Notes: generated by a model not told the origin, from the letters alone. Positions 26,806 through 35,687 are shown, counted from the stretch's first letter. The stretch is 54,074 nt of DNA from Apilactobacillus xinyiensis (GCF_019656235.1 NZ_BPLL01000009.1:1-54074); one strand, 5' to 3'. Program-made: numbers and translations.

Positions 26806-27726
26806 TTAATTATCTTCACCATTATTATATTCTTTAGAATATGAATGTGGAACTATCACAAAATGCAACTTAGACATATTATCAATGCCTACGCCGAGTC
26901 CCTCATTTGATTCATTTAAAAAGTCTGCACTTAATAACTTGTCAGTTCTACCCCAACTATATTCATCGTCGTTAAAAAGCATAGTACAAACGGCACCATA
27001 GACAGCTTCTTTAACATGCGCCATACTGTCTACGTTCTTAAGTTTAGAATGTATTACTTGGTCATAATTTTGTATATTATTCTTTAGACAATAAGGACAT
27101 AAAAACATTCCATAATTTCTCGTTACATCATTAATTCCTTTGACATCATCTGTATATGCTGATTTCCAATGATCTTCGTTATACTTTTTAACGATGTCAT
27201 TGGTAAATTTAGTAGTATTATCATCTAACGTTAAATCTGCTGTATAAGCATTGTTATTAGATATTTTATGTCTTGCTGAATTTATTAAATTAGCTGCATA
27301 TTGAGTAATTTCATCTTGTTGTGATTGGGTTAGGCTACGAGTATTAACTTTTTCGTTAACGTCTGATGTTTTAGGATGAAATTTATTTATCTGGTAGCTT
27401 TCTTTAATGAACTTAGTATTAAAATTATCTGGCATATCGATTTTTCCATTATCGAATTTAAAAGGATATCCTGTTGGAATATTAACTTCATCGGTAGCAT
27501 TTTCACTAGATAAATTACTAGATGCATATTTGAAGCTATTTTCTGGGTGATATCTTAACACTCCGTCAGGTAACTTAACCTGTTTTTTAGCGTGTTTGGT
27601 AACTTTATGCTGACTCTTTATGTGTTTAGCATTTACATTAATGGTTTGAATATTTGATACCATTGGTGAGCAAAGCATTACTAAAGATGCGATCCCTGAT
27701 AAAATGATTGTATTGTTTAAATGCAT
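26806..27726 (-). CDS. secreted SEC10/PgrA-like surface protein
   Basis: 306 residues with a signal peptide (about 5-33) and a basic stretch KHIKSQHKVTKHAKKQVK just after it. Residues about 130-300 follow the SEC10/PgrA surface-exclusion domain seen in lactobacilli: LTQSQQDEITQYAANLINSARH, DIVKKYNEDHW, VKEAVYGAVCTMLFNDDEYSWGRTDKLL and a final LHFVIVPHS. The fold is related to the CAP superfamily. A pair of cysteines (CPYC) in the middle could form a disulphide. GAGGG precedes the ATG. It is divergent from the CAP protein at 27869. Confidence 0.7.
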   Translation of the reverse strand: MHLNNTIILSGIASLVMLCSPMVSNIQTINVNAKHIKSQHKVTKHAKKQVKLPDGVLRYHPENSFKYASSNLSSENATDEVNIPTGYPFKFDNGKIDMPDNFNTKFIKESYQINKFHPKTSDVNEKVNTRSLTQSQQDEITQYAANLINSARHKISNNNAYTADLTLDDNTTKFTNDIVKKYNEDHWKSAYTDDVKGINDVTRNYGMFLCPYCLKNNIQNYDQVIHSKLKNVDSMAHVKEAVYGAVCTMLFNDDEYSWGRTDKLLSADFLNESNEGLGVGIDNMSKLHFVIVPHSYSKEYNNGEDN

Positions 27727-27868
27727 ATTTTCCCTCTTTTTTCATTAGTTTTAACGTATAATATTAGAAAACAATTTTTATTATTTGTCAAATGTAATTC
27801 TATTATAATTTTTAAGTATGTTAATATATTTATATATTATTTTACATAAACTAGGGGGATATTTAATT

Positions 27869-28597
27869 TTGAAAAAATCTAAAATATACAGCTTATTAGT
27901 TCTGTCTACTTTCTGTCTATCTTTCGCAGGTGGCAAGGTCGAAGCTAATCATGTTCATCATCATAAGGTTGCGGTTAAACATGTTAAAAAGCATAAACGT
28001 GTTAAAAAAGTTCATAAGAACCATAACAAACATAAAATTGTTAAGATTAAAATAATGCCCAAAAAACATTATACGCCCAAGCCCGATAAAATAGCTGATG
28101 GTTTTAACTATACTAAAGGTAAGATAACTGATAGCAATGTTTATCACAATTTAGTGGTAAAGCAGTCACTAGCAATGACTAATGACTTACGTTTGAAAAA
28201 TAATTTAAACCCACTAACCGAAAATCCAACACTGGATATGATAGCTGATATGCGTGCTAAGCAGGAAGCTGAAAGATTCGCTGCCACTAATGATTTTACT
28301 CACTATAATGAAAATGGTGAAGCATATGTAGATATATTAACTCGTCAATATATAGGGAATAACACTATGTACGGTGAAAATCTAGCTGCACAATATGATC
28401 CTACAGGTGCTATCAGTGACGGTAAAATTTTAACTAATGAATTTATTGATGAAGGTCCAGAAAATGGTGATGGTCAAGAACATGGACATTATATGAACAT
28501 GATAGATTCTAATTATAGTGAAATTGGAACTGGATTTGCTATTGTTACGGATAAAAATGGAAATAATTTTGAAATCTTAGCGCAAGATTTTATATAA
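27869..28597 (+). CDS. secreted CAP-domain protein with His/Lys-rich linker
   Basis: 242 residues from TTG 27869 (AGGGGG at 27853-27858 decides this start). Signal peptide to about KVEA-N, then an extreme basic linker (HVHHHKVAVKHVKKHKRVKK and on to about residue 75). The C-terminal CAP/SCP domain has MTNDLRLKNNLNPL, FTHYNENGEAY, MYGENLAAQY and HGHYMNMIDSNYSEIGTGFA, which keep the family's His and Glu residues. Probably a wall-bound CAP protein; enzymatic activity is unproven for the family. A lipoprotein gene follows after 36 bases, possibly co-transcribed. Confidence 0.75.
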   Translation: MKKSKIYSLLVLSTFCLSFAGGKVEANHVHHHKVAVKHVKKHKRVKKVHKNHNKHKIVKIKIMPKKHYTPKPDKIADGFNYTKGKITDSNVYHNLVVKQSLAMTNDLRLKNNLNPLTENPTLDMIADMRAKQEAERFAATNDFTHYNENGEAYVDILTRQYIGNNTMYGENLAAQYDPTGAISDGKILTNEFIDEGPENGDGQEHGHYMNMIDSNYSEIGTGFAIVTDKNGNNFEILAQDFI

Positions 28598-28633
28598 ACT
28601 AACAGGTAGCTACACTATAAAGAAGGTTAAATA

Positions 28634-29068
28634 ATGAAATGGATGGTAAAAGTTCTTTTAACACTAGGCTTATTGTTGCTAGTGTTATCTGGTTGTGGCA
28701 AAAAGAGTACACAAGGTAAGGACTATGTTAAAATTTATGATCATCAAAATCATCTATTAAAAAAATTAACTACAGCCAAAAGTATTCGATACTTTTCTGA
28801 CTATGTTGGTGATGCTGCTGGTTCAGATACCAAAACGAACGCTAATCAAAAAATAGATGAGAAAATATCTAAAGCGAAAGTTAGCTATAAGTATTTAATG
28901 CACCAAGCTAAAGGTGATGTTAACTCTACTATGACGGTATATTCTAATGTTAAATATGGTTCAGTAGATAATATTGCCGGATTTGGTAAAGCTAATTTTA
29001 AGATGAGTGATAAAGCGTTTAAAACCTTTAATCATCCTAATCAACTTATTAAAAAATTAGAAAAATAA
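28634..29068 (+). CDS. small lipoprotein, unknown function
   Basis: 144 residues with a type II signal: hydrophobic core LLTLGLLLLV and lipobox LSGC, giving a lipid-modified Cys at about residue 21. The mature part (YVKIYDHQNHLLKKLTTAKS, DNIAGFGKANFKMSDKAFK) resembles small Firmicute lipoproteins of unknown function. AAGAAGG precedes the ATG. A strong terminator follows. Confidence 0.7.
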   Translation: MKWMVKVLLTLGLLLLVLSGCGKKSTQGKDYVKIYDHQNHLLKKLTTAKSIRYFSDYVGDAAGSDTKTNANQKIDEKISKAKVSYKYLMHQAKGDVNSTMTVYSNVKYGSVDNIAGFGKANFKMSDKAFKTFNHPNQLIKKLEK

Positions 29069-29106
29069 TTAAAAATCGTTTATTAAGTAACATATCTTGA
29101 TAATCT

Positions 29107-29143
29107 AAAAAAACCACTGAAAACTTTTTTCAGTGGTTTTTTA
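29107..29143 (+). terminator. rho-independent terminator
   Basis: AAAAACCACTGAAAA / TTTTCAGTGGTTTTTT hairpin after the lipoprotein gene. Confidence 0.85.
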
Positions 29144-29163
29144 TATAAAATTATTTTTAAAGC

Positions 29164-29194
29164 TTGACTTAAAGTTCACTTTAACATTTATGAT
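29164..29194 (+). promoter_or_regulatory. MerR-type promoter of the efflux operon
   Basis: TTGACT (29164-29169) and TATGAT (29189-29194) are 19 bp apart, the long spacer that MerR proteins untwist. A perfect palindrome TTAAAGT-TC-ACTTTAA (29169-29184) fills the spacer. The cognate regulator is probably the MerR gene at the end of this operon (31204). Confidence 0.75.
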
Positions 29195-29245
29195 AGGTTT
29201 CGTTGATATAATAAAACATTTTAATCAAGGAGCGTGAACTTTATT

Positions 29246-30574
29246 GTGAACAAAAATAAGTTTGGAATTGTATTACCAATAATACTATTAAGTTATTTTA
29301 TGATTTTATTGGACAACTCAGTTATTTTTACCAGTACAGTTAAAATTGCCAATGAACTAAATTTAAATGCTCAAACATTATCTTGGGTGACTAATGCTTA
29401 TGCATTAACATTTGGTGGTTTCTTATTGTTGGCCGGTAAGGCTGGGGATGTTTATGGGCGTAAGAAGATATTTTTAGTTGGATTAACCATTTTTAGTGTA
29501 GCTTCCTTAATGGTAGGTTTATCATTTAGTGGAATAATGATTATTACTATGCGTGCTATTCAGGGACTGGGCGCATCCATTTTGGCACCCACCACACTAG
29601 CATTATTAATGGATAATTATCATGGAGCTATGCGTACTAAAGCCATTGAGTATTATGGAGCAACTGGTGGTTTGGGCGCTAGTTTAGGTTTGGTAATTGG
29701 CGGATTAATCGCTAGTAATTTTTCTTGGCGTTATGGATTTTTGCTAAATGTACCAATTGGTCTGCTAATGTTATTTTTGACTATTAAATATGTACATTCA
29801 GAACATGCTAGGTTAGGTTCATTAGATTGGGCTGGTTCTATTATGTCAGTGCTAGGACTTAGTTCATTAGTTTATAGTATTAGTGGCAATGTTCATCAAT
29901 TATTCTTTTTCATATCTGCCATTATTTTAATCATAGCTTTCATTATTAAAGAATCGGTTAGTGAAAATCCAATTATGCCACTAAAAATATTTAAAGATAA
30001 TGAACGTAGTAGTGCATATATAGCTCGCTTTTTCTTTTTAGGAGCAATGATTGCTTATTTTTTCCTAACTCCACAAGCAATGCAAGAAGTATACGGTTAT
30101 ACTCCATTATTAGCAGCGATAGCATTTTTACCTGAAACGATTCCGCAATTCTTAAGTGCAACGTTATTAACTAAACTTAATAGTCGATATACAAATCATC
30201 AATTACTAATATTTGGGGTTACGACTACTTTTATAGGATTGTTGATTAGTACATTGATTGGAATAGATCACGGTTATTGGTGGTCAATTGGATTGCCAAT
30301 GATTGTAATTGGAATTGGACAAGGTTTCGCACTAAGTCCTTTGACGGTTTCTGGAGTATCTAATACTACGCCAGATATTGCTGGTTCGGCTTCCGGAGTG
30401 GTCAATACCATGCATCAAATTGGGAGTTCATTTGGACTCTCGATTGTAGTAGCGTTAACTAGTCAATATCATTTGCCAAATGTTTCATTTAATCATGCGT
30501 TAATTGTGATTACTAGCTTAATGCTAATTGCGTTAGTGGCTAGTTTAAATATTATTATTCATAAAAAAATATAA
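29246..30574 (+). CDS. MFS multidrug transporter, DHA2/QacA-like
   Basis: 442 residues from GTG 29246; a GTG at 29234 is only 1 base from the AAGGAG box and so unlikely. Twelve to fourteen hydrophobic spans. MFS motif A is GKAGDVYGRKK (about 65-75), and the DHA2 region GGLGASLGLVIGGLIAS is followed by FSWRYGFLLNVPIG. An Asp in the first span (LLDNSV) is typical of proton-coupled drug efflux. First gene of a three-gene operon with an NmrA-like reductase and a MerR regulator, driven by a MerR-type promoter. Confidence 0.85.
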   Translation: MNKNKFGIVLPIILLSYFMILLDNSVIFTSTVKIANELNLNAQTLSWVTNAYALTFGGFLLLAGKAGDVYGRKKIFLVGLTIFSVASLMVGLSFSGIMIITMRAIQGLGASILAPTTLALLMDNYHGAMRTKAIEYYGATGGLGASLGLVIGGLIASNFSWRYGFLLNVPIGLLMLFLTIKYVHSEHARLGSLDWAGSIMSVLGLSSLVYSISGNVHQLFFFISAIILIIAFIIKESVSENPIMPLKIFKDNERSSAYIARFFFLGAMIAYFFLTPQAMQEVYGYTPLLAAIAFLPETIPQFLSATLLTKLNSRYTNHQLLIFGVTTTFIGLLISTLIGIDHGYWWSIGLPMIVIGIGQGFALSPLTVSGVSNTTPDIAGSASGVVNTMHQIGSSFGLSIVVALTSQYHLPNVSFNHALIVITSLMLIALVASLNIIIHKKI

Positions 30575-30588
30575 AGGGAGTTTAAAAT

Positions 30589-31191
30589 ATGCGTATTTTA
30601 ATAATTGGAGCTACAGGTTCTATTGGTCGTCAATTAACTAATAAATTACTTGATAATGAAAGTGTATCATTAAGATTATTTGCTCGTCATGCTAATAAAT
30701 TAAATTTAGATAACGAGCGTGTTGAGATTGTTAGTGGCGATGCTAATGATATTACGCAATTAAAACAAGCTATGCAAAATGTAGACCGTGTGTTTGTAGC
30801 TTTAAGTGGGGATTTACCTAATATGATAAATAACATTATATTGGCGATGCACCAGATGAAAGTGAATAAAATTGTGTTTATTGCTTCAATGGGTATTTAC
30901 AATGAAATTCCTGCTAATTTAGGTATAATGGGAAATGTAAAATTTAATCCAATGTTGATACCGTACCAAAAGGCTGCCAAATTAGTTGAAGATAGTGATT
31001 TGAACTATACTATCATCAGACCAGCTTGGTTTGATAATGGAAATGATGAATATGAAATAACTCAAAAAAATCAAGCTTTTAAAGGCGGTAACGTATCGCG
31101 AAATGCAATTGCTGACTTAGCTCGTCATGCTTTATTAGACTTAAATTATGCTAATCGACAAAGTTTAGGAATTAATCGTCCTGAAATTTAA
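30589..31191 (+). CDS. NAD(P)-binding atypical SDR / NmrA-like protein
   Basis: 200 residues with an N-terminal Rossmann motif GATGSIGRQL (7-16), a core strand VDRVFVALSG and IVFIASMG, and a YQKAAK segment in the place of the catalytic Tyr-Lys. Typical of the small atypical SDR family (YwnB/NmrA-like) found in stress operons; the substrate is unknown. It begins 14 bases after the transporter and ends 12 before the MerR gene, so it is part of the operon. Confidence 0.82.
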   Translation: MRILIIGATGSIGRQLTNKLLDNESVSLRLFARHANKLNLDNERVEIVSGDANDITQLKQAMQNVDRVFVALSGDLPNMINNIILAMHQMKVNKIVFIASMGIYNEIPANLGIMGNVKFNPMLIPYQKAAKLVEDSDLNYTIIRPAWFDNGNDEYEITQKNQAFKGGNVSRNAIADLARHALLDLNYANRQSLGINRPEI

Positions 31192-31203
31192 GGAGATGTT
31201 TTT

Positions 31204-31605
31204 ATGAATATTAAAGAAGCTAGTGCTAGAACTGGATTGTCGTCGTCAACAATTCGTTACTATGAAAAAGAAGCTTTAATTCCTCCAATTGACCGAAATG
31301 AAAATGGAATTAGGGAAATAGATGATCGAATTATTCGTCGAATTAATTTTGTTAAAATTATGCGTGCAGCAGGGATGACGATTGAGGCTTTAAAAAAATA
31401 TATTGATTTATTCGATTCGGAACAAAATCATAAACAAGAAGAATTAAAACTATTAAAAGAACAAAAATTAATCATGGAAGAAAAAAGAGACGACTTACAA
31501 GCAGCAATTGATCATTTGGATTACAAGATTAAGCATTTTGATGACCATATGCTACAAACAGAAGCTGAACTAAATCAGCTAGAAAAAGAACATTATGAAA
31601 AATAA
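31204..31605 (+). CDS. MerR-family regulator (operon-encoded)
   Basis: 133 residues. The N-terminal winged helix has IKEASARTGLSSSTIRYYEKEALIPP, then a long dimerisation coiled coil (about 80-130). No Cys-based metal loop is present, so an organic or redox inducer is likelier than a metal. Last gene of the efflux operon, whose promoter has a 19-bp spacer and a palindrome, indicating self-control. A terminator follows. Confidence 0.88.
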   Translation: MNIKEASARTGLSSSTIRYYEKEALIPPIDRNENGIREIDDRIIRRINFVKIMRAAGMTIEALKKYIDLFDSEQNHKQEELKLLKEQKLIMEEKRDDLQAAIDHLDYKIKHFDDHMLQTEAELNQLEKEHYEK

Positions 31606-31606
31606 G

Positions 31607-31637
31607 AAGGGATATTCTGTTGAATATTCCTTTTTTA
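31607..31637 (+). terminator. rho-independent terminator
   Basis: GGGATATTC / GAATATTCCTTTTTT, just after the MerR gene; ends the efflux operon. Confidence 0.75.
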
Positions 31638-31750
31638 TTTTTATAAATACTTTCAAATTATCAACATTGTCTTACTAATTAATTAACTGTTTGCCTATTT
31701 TTATAGCTATATATAATATCTTTTAATAATTTAAAAAATAAAATAAATCC

Positions 31751-31781
31751 TTGACTTTGAGTTAACTCAAACCCATATAAT
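31751..31781 (+). promoter_or_regulatory. second MerR-type promoter
   Basis: TTGACT (31751-31756) and a perfect TATAAT (31776-31781) with exactly 19 bp between. A perfect 16-bp palindrome TTTGAGTTAACTCAAA occupies 31756-31771. Drives the MerR-reductase-YciI-ABM operon. Confidence 0.82.
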
Positions 31782-31811
31782 CTATTTTGTAGTTGAGAGG
31801 AGGGCGTCACA

Positions 31812-32270
31812 ATGGCAGATTTATCCATTACCGAATTAAGCAACAAATTTAATATTAATCAAAACACAATTAGATATTATGAACGGATTGGTTTAATCCC
31901 TAAAGTACCTCGTAAAAGTAACGGGAATCGTTATTATGATAATAAGATGCAAGCTTGGATTGAAATGATTTTGTGTTTAAGACATTCAGGGGTATCGGTA
32001 GAAGTTTTGTATGAATATGTAGAGTTATTACAACAAGGTGATGCCACCTTAGATACTCGTGAACAGTTATTAAAAGATCAAGTTGATATGTTAGTAGAAA
32101 AGCAAAAAAGCATTCAAGTATCAATTGATCGTTTAAACCACAAAATTTCACTTTATGAAAGCGGAGAAATCAAGCAGAATAAGAGCTATTTTGATGAATA
32201 TCAAATTGCAAATGATATATTGAAAGATAATGAAATGAAACGTAAATTTAAAGAACCTAATAATTATTAA
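31812..32270 (+). CDS. MerR-family regulator, autoregulated
   Basis: 152 residues: winged helix ITELSNKFNINQNTIRYYER then GLIPKVPRKSNGNRYYD, followed by a coiled coil (about 75-120). Like the MerR at 31204 it lacks a Cys metal site. It is the first gene of a four-gene operon behind a MerR-type promoter, so it probably activates or represses its own transcription. The two MerR proteins are paralogous, but their palindromes differ. Confidence 0.88.
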   Translation: MADLSITELSNKFNINQNTIRYYERIGLIPKVPRKSNGNRYYDNKMQAWIEMILCLRHSGVSVEVLYEYVELLQQGDATLDTREQLLKDQVDMLVEKQKSIQVSIDRLNHKISLYESGEIKQNKSYFDEYQIANDILKDNEMKRKFKEPNNY

Positions 32271-32288
32271 AAATAAGGAGATAACGAA

Positions 32289-32837
32289 ATGAATATTCAA
32301 GTTTTAGTATTTCACCCTAGTATCAAACAATCACGTGTTAACCGCAATTTAGCCAACGCACTTTCTGATGCAGATAACATCGATGTAAGTTATATGTATG
32401 ACCTTTATCCAGATTACAAAATTGACGTTCAAGCTGAACAAGATAAATTAAGTAAGGCGGATAGAATTGTTCTTCAATTCCCAATGTATTGGTACAGTAG
32501 TCCATCTTTATTAAAGAAATGGTTAGATGATGTTTTAACACATGGTTGGGCATACGGTTCAACTGGGGATGCTTTAAAAGGTAAAGAATTAATTATTGCG
32601 ATATCACCTGGTGCAGGTGCCGAAAATTATCGCCGTGATGGTGGATTTGGATATACAGTGACAGATTTCTTAAGACCATTTCAAGCTACTAGTAACCTAA
32701 TTAGTACTAAATTTATGAAGCCATTCATTACAGTTGGGGCGGCATCTATTTCAGATGAAAAATTAGCTGAACAAGCTCAAGACTATTTGAAGTATCTTAC
32801 TCAAGATAATCTTCAAGAATTAGGTCAATTTGAATAA
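32289..32837 (+). CDS. NAD(P)H quinone oxidoreductase, flavodoxin fold
   Basis: 182 residues of the NQO1/MdaB/YwrO family: N-terminal VLVFHPSIKQSRVN (phosphate loop region), the hallmark IVLQFPMYWYSSPSLLKKWLDDV (about 58-82), WAYGSTGDALKGKEL and the FMN-binding SPGAGAENYRRDG. Two-electron reduction of quinones is the known family reaction. In an operon with MerR, YciI-like and ABM-like genes, it fits electrophile or quinone detoxification. Confidence 0.88.
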   Translation: MNIQVLVFHPSIKQSRVNRNLANALSDADNIDVSYMYDLYPDYKIDVQAEQDKLSKADRIVLQFPMYWYSSPSLLKKWLDDVLTHGWAYGSTGDALKGKELIIAISPGAGAENYRRDGGFGYTVTDFLRPFQATSNLISTKFMKPFITVGAASISDEKLAEQAQDYLKYLTQDNLQELGQFE

Positions 32838-32858
32838 AACAAAAGGAGAAGATTTATA

Positions 32859-33131
32859 ATGTACTTAGTAAATATAAAAGTTAAAGATAATGTAGAAGGC
32901 AATATTACAGATAGAATGGTTCAACATCGTGATTGGATTAAATCAATTATTAAGAATAATCAATTATTTACTGCCGGTGCTTATGTAGATCAAGATAGAG
33001 CTGGAATGGTATTATTAGACGTGGACACTAAAGCAGCTGCCGAAAATATCATTGCTAATGATACTTTTTATCCTAATGAAGCTACTTATGAAATTAACCA
33101 ATTACAAGTTAACTTCAAACCGAATAATTAA
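32859..33131 (+). CDS. YciI-like protein
   Basis: 90 residues with the YCII dimeric ferredoxin-like pattern: R-x3-Q-HRDWIKSIIKNNQLFTAGAYVD (about 19-45), where the His and Asp match the family's conserved pair, and FYPNEATYEINQL. The reaction is unknown for most members. AAAGGAG precedes the ATG; it lies inside the MerR operon. Confidence 0.8.
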   Translation: MYLVNIKVKDNVEGNITDRMVQHRDWIKSIIKNNQLFTAGAYVDQDRAGMVLLDVDTKAAAENIIANDTFYPNEATYEINQLQVNFKPNN

Positions 33132-33146
33132 AAGGGAGCATGCAAT

Positions 33147-33443
33147 ATGGGTTTAACTGTTAATATTTATTATACTGGTCAAGACGGATCAGCCAAAAAA
33201 TTTGCTAAAGAAATGATTGATAATGGCGTTGTAGATAGAGTGAGAGCTGAACCAGGTAATTTAAGATATGAATACTTTATACCTTTGAATGACCCAGAAA
33301 CTTTACTTTTAATTGATCAATGGCGTACAGAACAAGATTTAGATTTACATCATAAAAGTGAAATGATGCAAGAAATTGCGCAATTGAGATCTAAATATAA
33401 TTTAAAAATGCATGTTGAAAAATTTGAGAATGAAAATTATTAA
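33147..33443 (+). CDS. antibiotic biosynthesis monooxygenase (ABM) domain protein
   Basis: 98 residues with the ABM pattern: VNIYYTGQDGSAKKFAKEMI, RAEPGNLRYEYFIPLNDPET, LLIDQWRTEQDLDLHHKSEMMQ. ABM proteins are small cofactor-free or haem-related oxygenases; in this operon it may oxidise quinols together with the reductase. AAAGGGAG precedes the ATG. Last gene of the operon; a very strong terminator follows. Confidence 0.85.
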   Translation: MGLTVNIYYTGQDGSAKKFAKEMIDNGVVDRVRAEPGNLRYEYFIPLNDPETLLLIDQWRTEQDLDLHHKSEMMQEIAQLRSKYNLKMHVEKFENENY

Positions 33444-33464
33444 ATTGAATTAATCAATGTATTG

Positions 33465-33502
33465 AGAGCTAATTTCGTACTAACACGAAATTAGCTCTTT
33501 TT
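33465..33502 (+). terminator. rho-independent terminator
   Basis: Perfect 14-bp stem AGAGCTAATTTCGT / ACGAAATTAGCTCT and a T-run. Confidence 0.92.
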
Positions 33503-33535
33503 GTTTTAGTTGCTTGTTTATAAAATTTTTAAAGT

Positions 33536-33561
33536 TGCAAATGCAAACGCTTACATTTGCA
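33536..33561 (+). promoter_or_regulatory. catabolite-responsive element (cre)
   Basis: ATGCAAACGCTTACA at 33541-33555 fits the CcpA consensus WTGNAANCGNWNNCW at every defined base. It is nested in an inverted repeat TGCAAATG / CATTTGCA. It lies upstream of the nucleoside hydrolase, so carbon-source control of nucleoside use is expected. Confidence 0.8.
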
Positions 33562-33580
33562 TTCCTTTAGTGATATTATT

Positions 33581-33598
33581 TATTTGTAAATACAAATA
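33581..33598 (+). promoter_or_regulatory. palindromic operator candidate
   Basis: TATTTGTA-AA-TACAAATA, perfect 8-bp arms, 22 bases before the nucleoside hydrolase start codon. It could bind a second, local repressor; no matching regulator is visible nearby. Confidence 0.5.
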
Positions 33599-33620
33599 TA
33601 GATAAATGGGAGCCTATAAA

Positions 33621-34541
33621 ATGACTGATATTATAATGGATTGTGACCCCGGAATTGATGATGCAGTGGCTTTATCCATTGCATTAAATAATGCACATTT
33701 AAATGTAAAATTGGTTACCACGGTGGCCGGTAATGTTAGCGTAGACAAGACCACTAAAAACGCATTAAATATAATTAACTTTTTTGGCAAAGCTAAGACA
33801 GTTAGAGTAGCAGCTGGTGCTAAACAACCATTAATTAAAGCTTTTGAAGATGCGGCTAGAATTCATGGTAGTTCTGGTATTGGTGGATATCAATTTACAC
33901 ATCCTAGCTTAGTTCCACCACTTAAAGTCAACGCGGTACAAGCGCTATATAATGAAATTATGCAAAGCTCTAATCCCATTACCTTAGTAGCTACTGGTTC
34001 ATATACCAATGTAGCATTACTACTTTCTGAATATCCTGAGGTTGCGAAAAAATTAACACGCATTATTGCCATGGGGGGCAGTTTAAGTAGCGGTAACATG
34101 ACTAGTGTTGCTGAATTTAATTGTTTTACTGATCCGCATGCCGCAGAAATTATGTATCAGTCAGGGGTTCCCATTGTAATGGTGGGACTGGATATTACCA
34201 ATAAAGCCTTACTCACGCATGCAACGCTACAAACAATTGCACATTTAAATTCTACTGGAAAAATGTTGTATGATATTATTTCAGCTGATGGCGATCAGAA
34301 TAATCAAGGGGTGGCCATGCATGATGTAAACACTATTTTCTATTTATTACATCCAGAATTTATTCACACTCAAGCATTTTGGATTGACGTCCAAACCACT
34401 GGACCAGCTAATGGCGCCACGGTCGGTGATATTCGCGGTGCATATCATAATGGTAAAACTAATGCTGAGGTTTGTACGGATATAGATGTGCAAGCTTTTA
34501 ATAATTGGTTTATAAATGAAGTTAAGCAAATGCCATTTTAA
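33621..34541 (+). CDS. inosine-uridine preferring nucleoside hydrolase
   Basis: 306 residues from ATG 33621, set by GGGAG at 33608-33612; the in-frame ATG at 33606 overlaps that box. The calcium and ribose site DCDPGIDDA (about 7-15) is intact, followed by VTTVAGNVSVDKTTKNAL and AMGGSLSSGNMTSVAEFNCFTDPHAAE, then the catalytic His region HDVNTIFYLLHP. It splits ribonucleosides into base and ribose. No nucleoside transporter is adjacent. A perfect cre box and a second palindrome upstream indicate sugar control. Confidence 0.93.
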   Translation: MTDIIMDCDPGIDDAVALSIALNNAHLNVKLVTTVAGNVSVDKTTKNALNIINFFGKAKTVRVAAGAKQPLIKAFEDAARIHGSSGIGGYQFTHPSLVPPLKVNAVQALYNEIMQSSNPITLVATGSYTNVALLLSEYPEVAKKLTRIIAMGGSLSSGNMTSVAEFNCFTDPHAAEIMYQSGVPIVMVGLDITNKALLTHATLQTIAHLNSTGKMLYDIISADGDQNNQGVAMHDVNTIFYLLHPEFIHTQAFWIDVQTTGPANGATVGDIRGAYHNGKTNAEVCTDIDVQAFNNWFINEVKQMPF

Positions 34542-34658
34542 TGAAGAAATTTTGTAGTATAAATACATTAATTTGTTTAAATAATGCGAAAGATAATTGA
34601 CATTCGATAATTATTTGATAATAATATATATTCATAAATAATTATCCGGAGGGAAAAT

Positions 34659-35684
34659 ATGCTTTCATTTGAAAATGACTATTCTGAAGGTGCGCATCCC
34701 CGCATTTTACAAAAACTAATGCAAACTAATATGCAACAAGAGCCTGGGTATGGTGAAGATAGTTTTACCGCCCAAGCTAAAGCAAAAATAAAATCGGCTA
34801 TTGATAATCCCAATGCTAGTGTGCATTTTTTACAAGGTGGCACCCAAACTAATCAAATCGTGATTGATGCTTTGTTAAAACCTTATGAAGGGGTGATTAC
34901 ACCAGACAAGGGACATATTAATGTACATGAAGCTGGAGCCATTGAATATACGGGTCATAAACTATTAGCTCTGCCAACGGTAAATGGTAAATTAACTGCG
35001 GCTGAAGTTCGTAAATATTTAGAAACTTTTTACGATGATGATCACCATGATTTTATGGTATTTCCAGGAATGGTGTATATTTCATTTCCTACTGAATATG
35101 GTTTATTGTATAGCAAGCAAGAGTTGACTGATTTACATCAAGTTTGCCAAGCTTATAAAATACCGCTGTTTATTGATGGAGCACGACTAGGCTATGGCCT
35201 AATGAGTGACGAAGCCGATATCAGCTTTAAAGAGTTAGCACAATTATGTGATGTTTTTTATATCGGCGGTACTAAAACTGGAGCATTGTGTGGTGAAGCC
35301 GTTGTTTTCACTAGTGATAATGATCCTAAGCATTTTGTGACCATTGTAAAACAGCATGGGGCGCTATTAGCAAAGGGGCGTTTGATTGGAATTCAATTTT
35401 TAGAATTATTTAGCGATAATCTATATTTTGAACTTAGTAAACATGCAGATGAAATGGCTAAAATCGTTAAACAAGGTTTTTTGAAAAAAGGTTATCGTCC
35501 ATATTTAGCTTCAGCAACTAACCAGCAATTCTTTATTGTAGAAGATACTAAAATTGCTGCATTAGCGAAAAAGGTTAAATTTGCTCGGTGGTTAAGATAT
35601 GATGATACGCATTCAGTCATTCGCTTTTCAACTTGTTGGGCGACTACGGAAGATAGTGTAAAAGAGTTACTGACATTGATTTAA
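34659..35684 (+). CDS. low-specificity threonine aldolase family protein
   Basis: 341 residues, PLP fold type I of the beta-eliminating lyase/threonine aldolase group. Conserved segments: FLQGGTQTNQIVIDALLKP, HINVHEAGAIEYTGHK, FIDGARLGYGL (PLP-ring Asp) and FYIGGTKTGALCGEA, whose Lys would bind PLP. Cleaves threonine or a related 3-hydroxy amino acid to glycine and aldehyde. AGGGAAA precedes the ATG. Stands alone, with a terminator after it. Confidence 0.88.
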   Translation: MLSFENDYSEGAHPRILQKLMQTNMQQEPGYGEDSFTAQAKAKIKSAIDNPNASVHFLQGGTQTNQIVIDALLKPYEGVITPDKGHINVHEAGAIEYTGHKLLALPTVNGKLTAAEVRKYLETFYDDDHHDFMVFPGMVYISFPTEYGLLYSKQELTDLHQVCQAYKIPLFIDGARLGYGLMSDEADISFKELAQLCDVFYIGGTKTGALCGEAVVFTSDNDPKHFVTIVKQHGALLAKGRLIGIQFLELFSDNLYFELSKHADEMAKIVKQGFLKKGYRPYLASATNQQFFIVEDTKIAALAKKVKFARWLRYDDTHSVIRFSTCWATTEDSVKELLTLI

Positions 35685-35687
35685 ACT

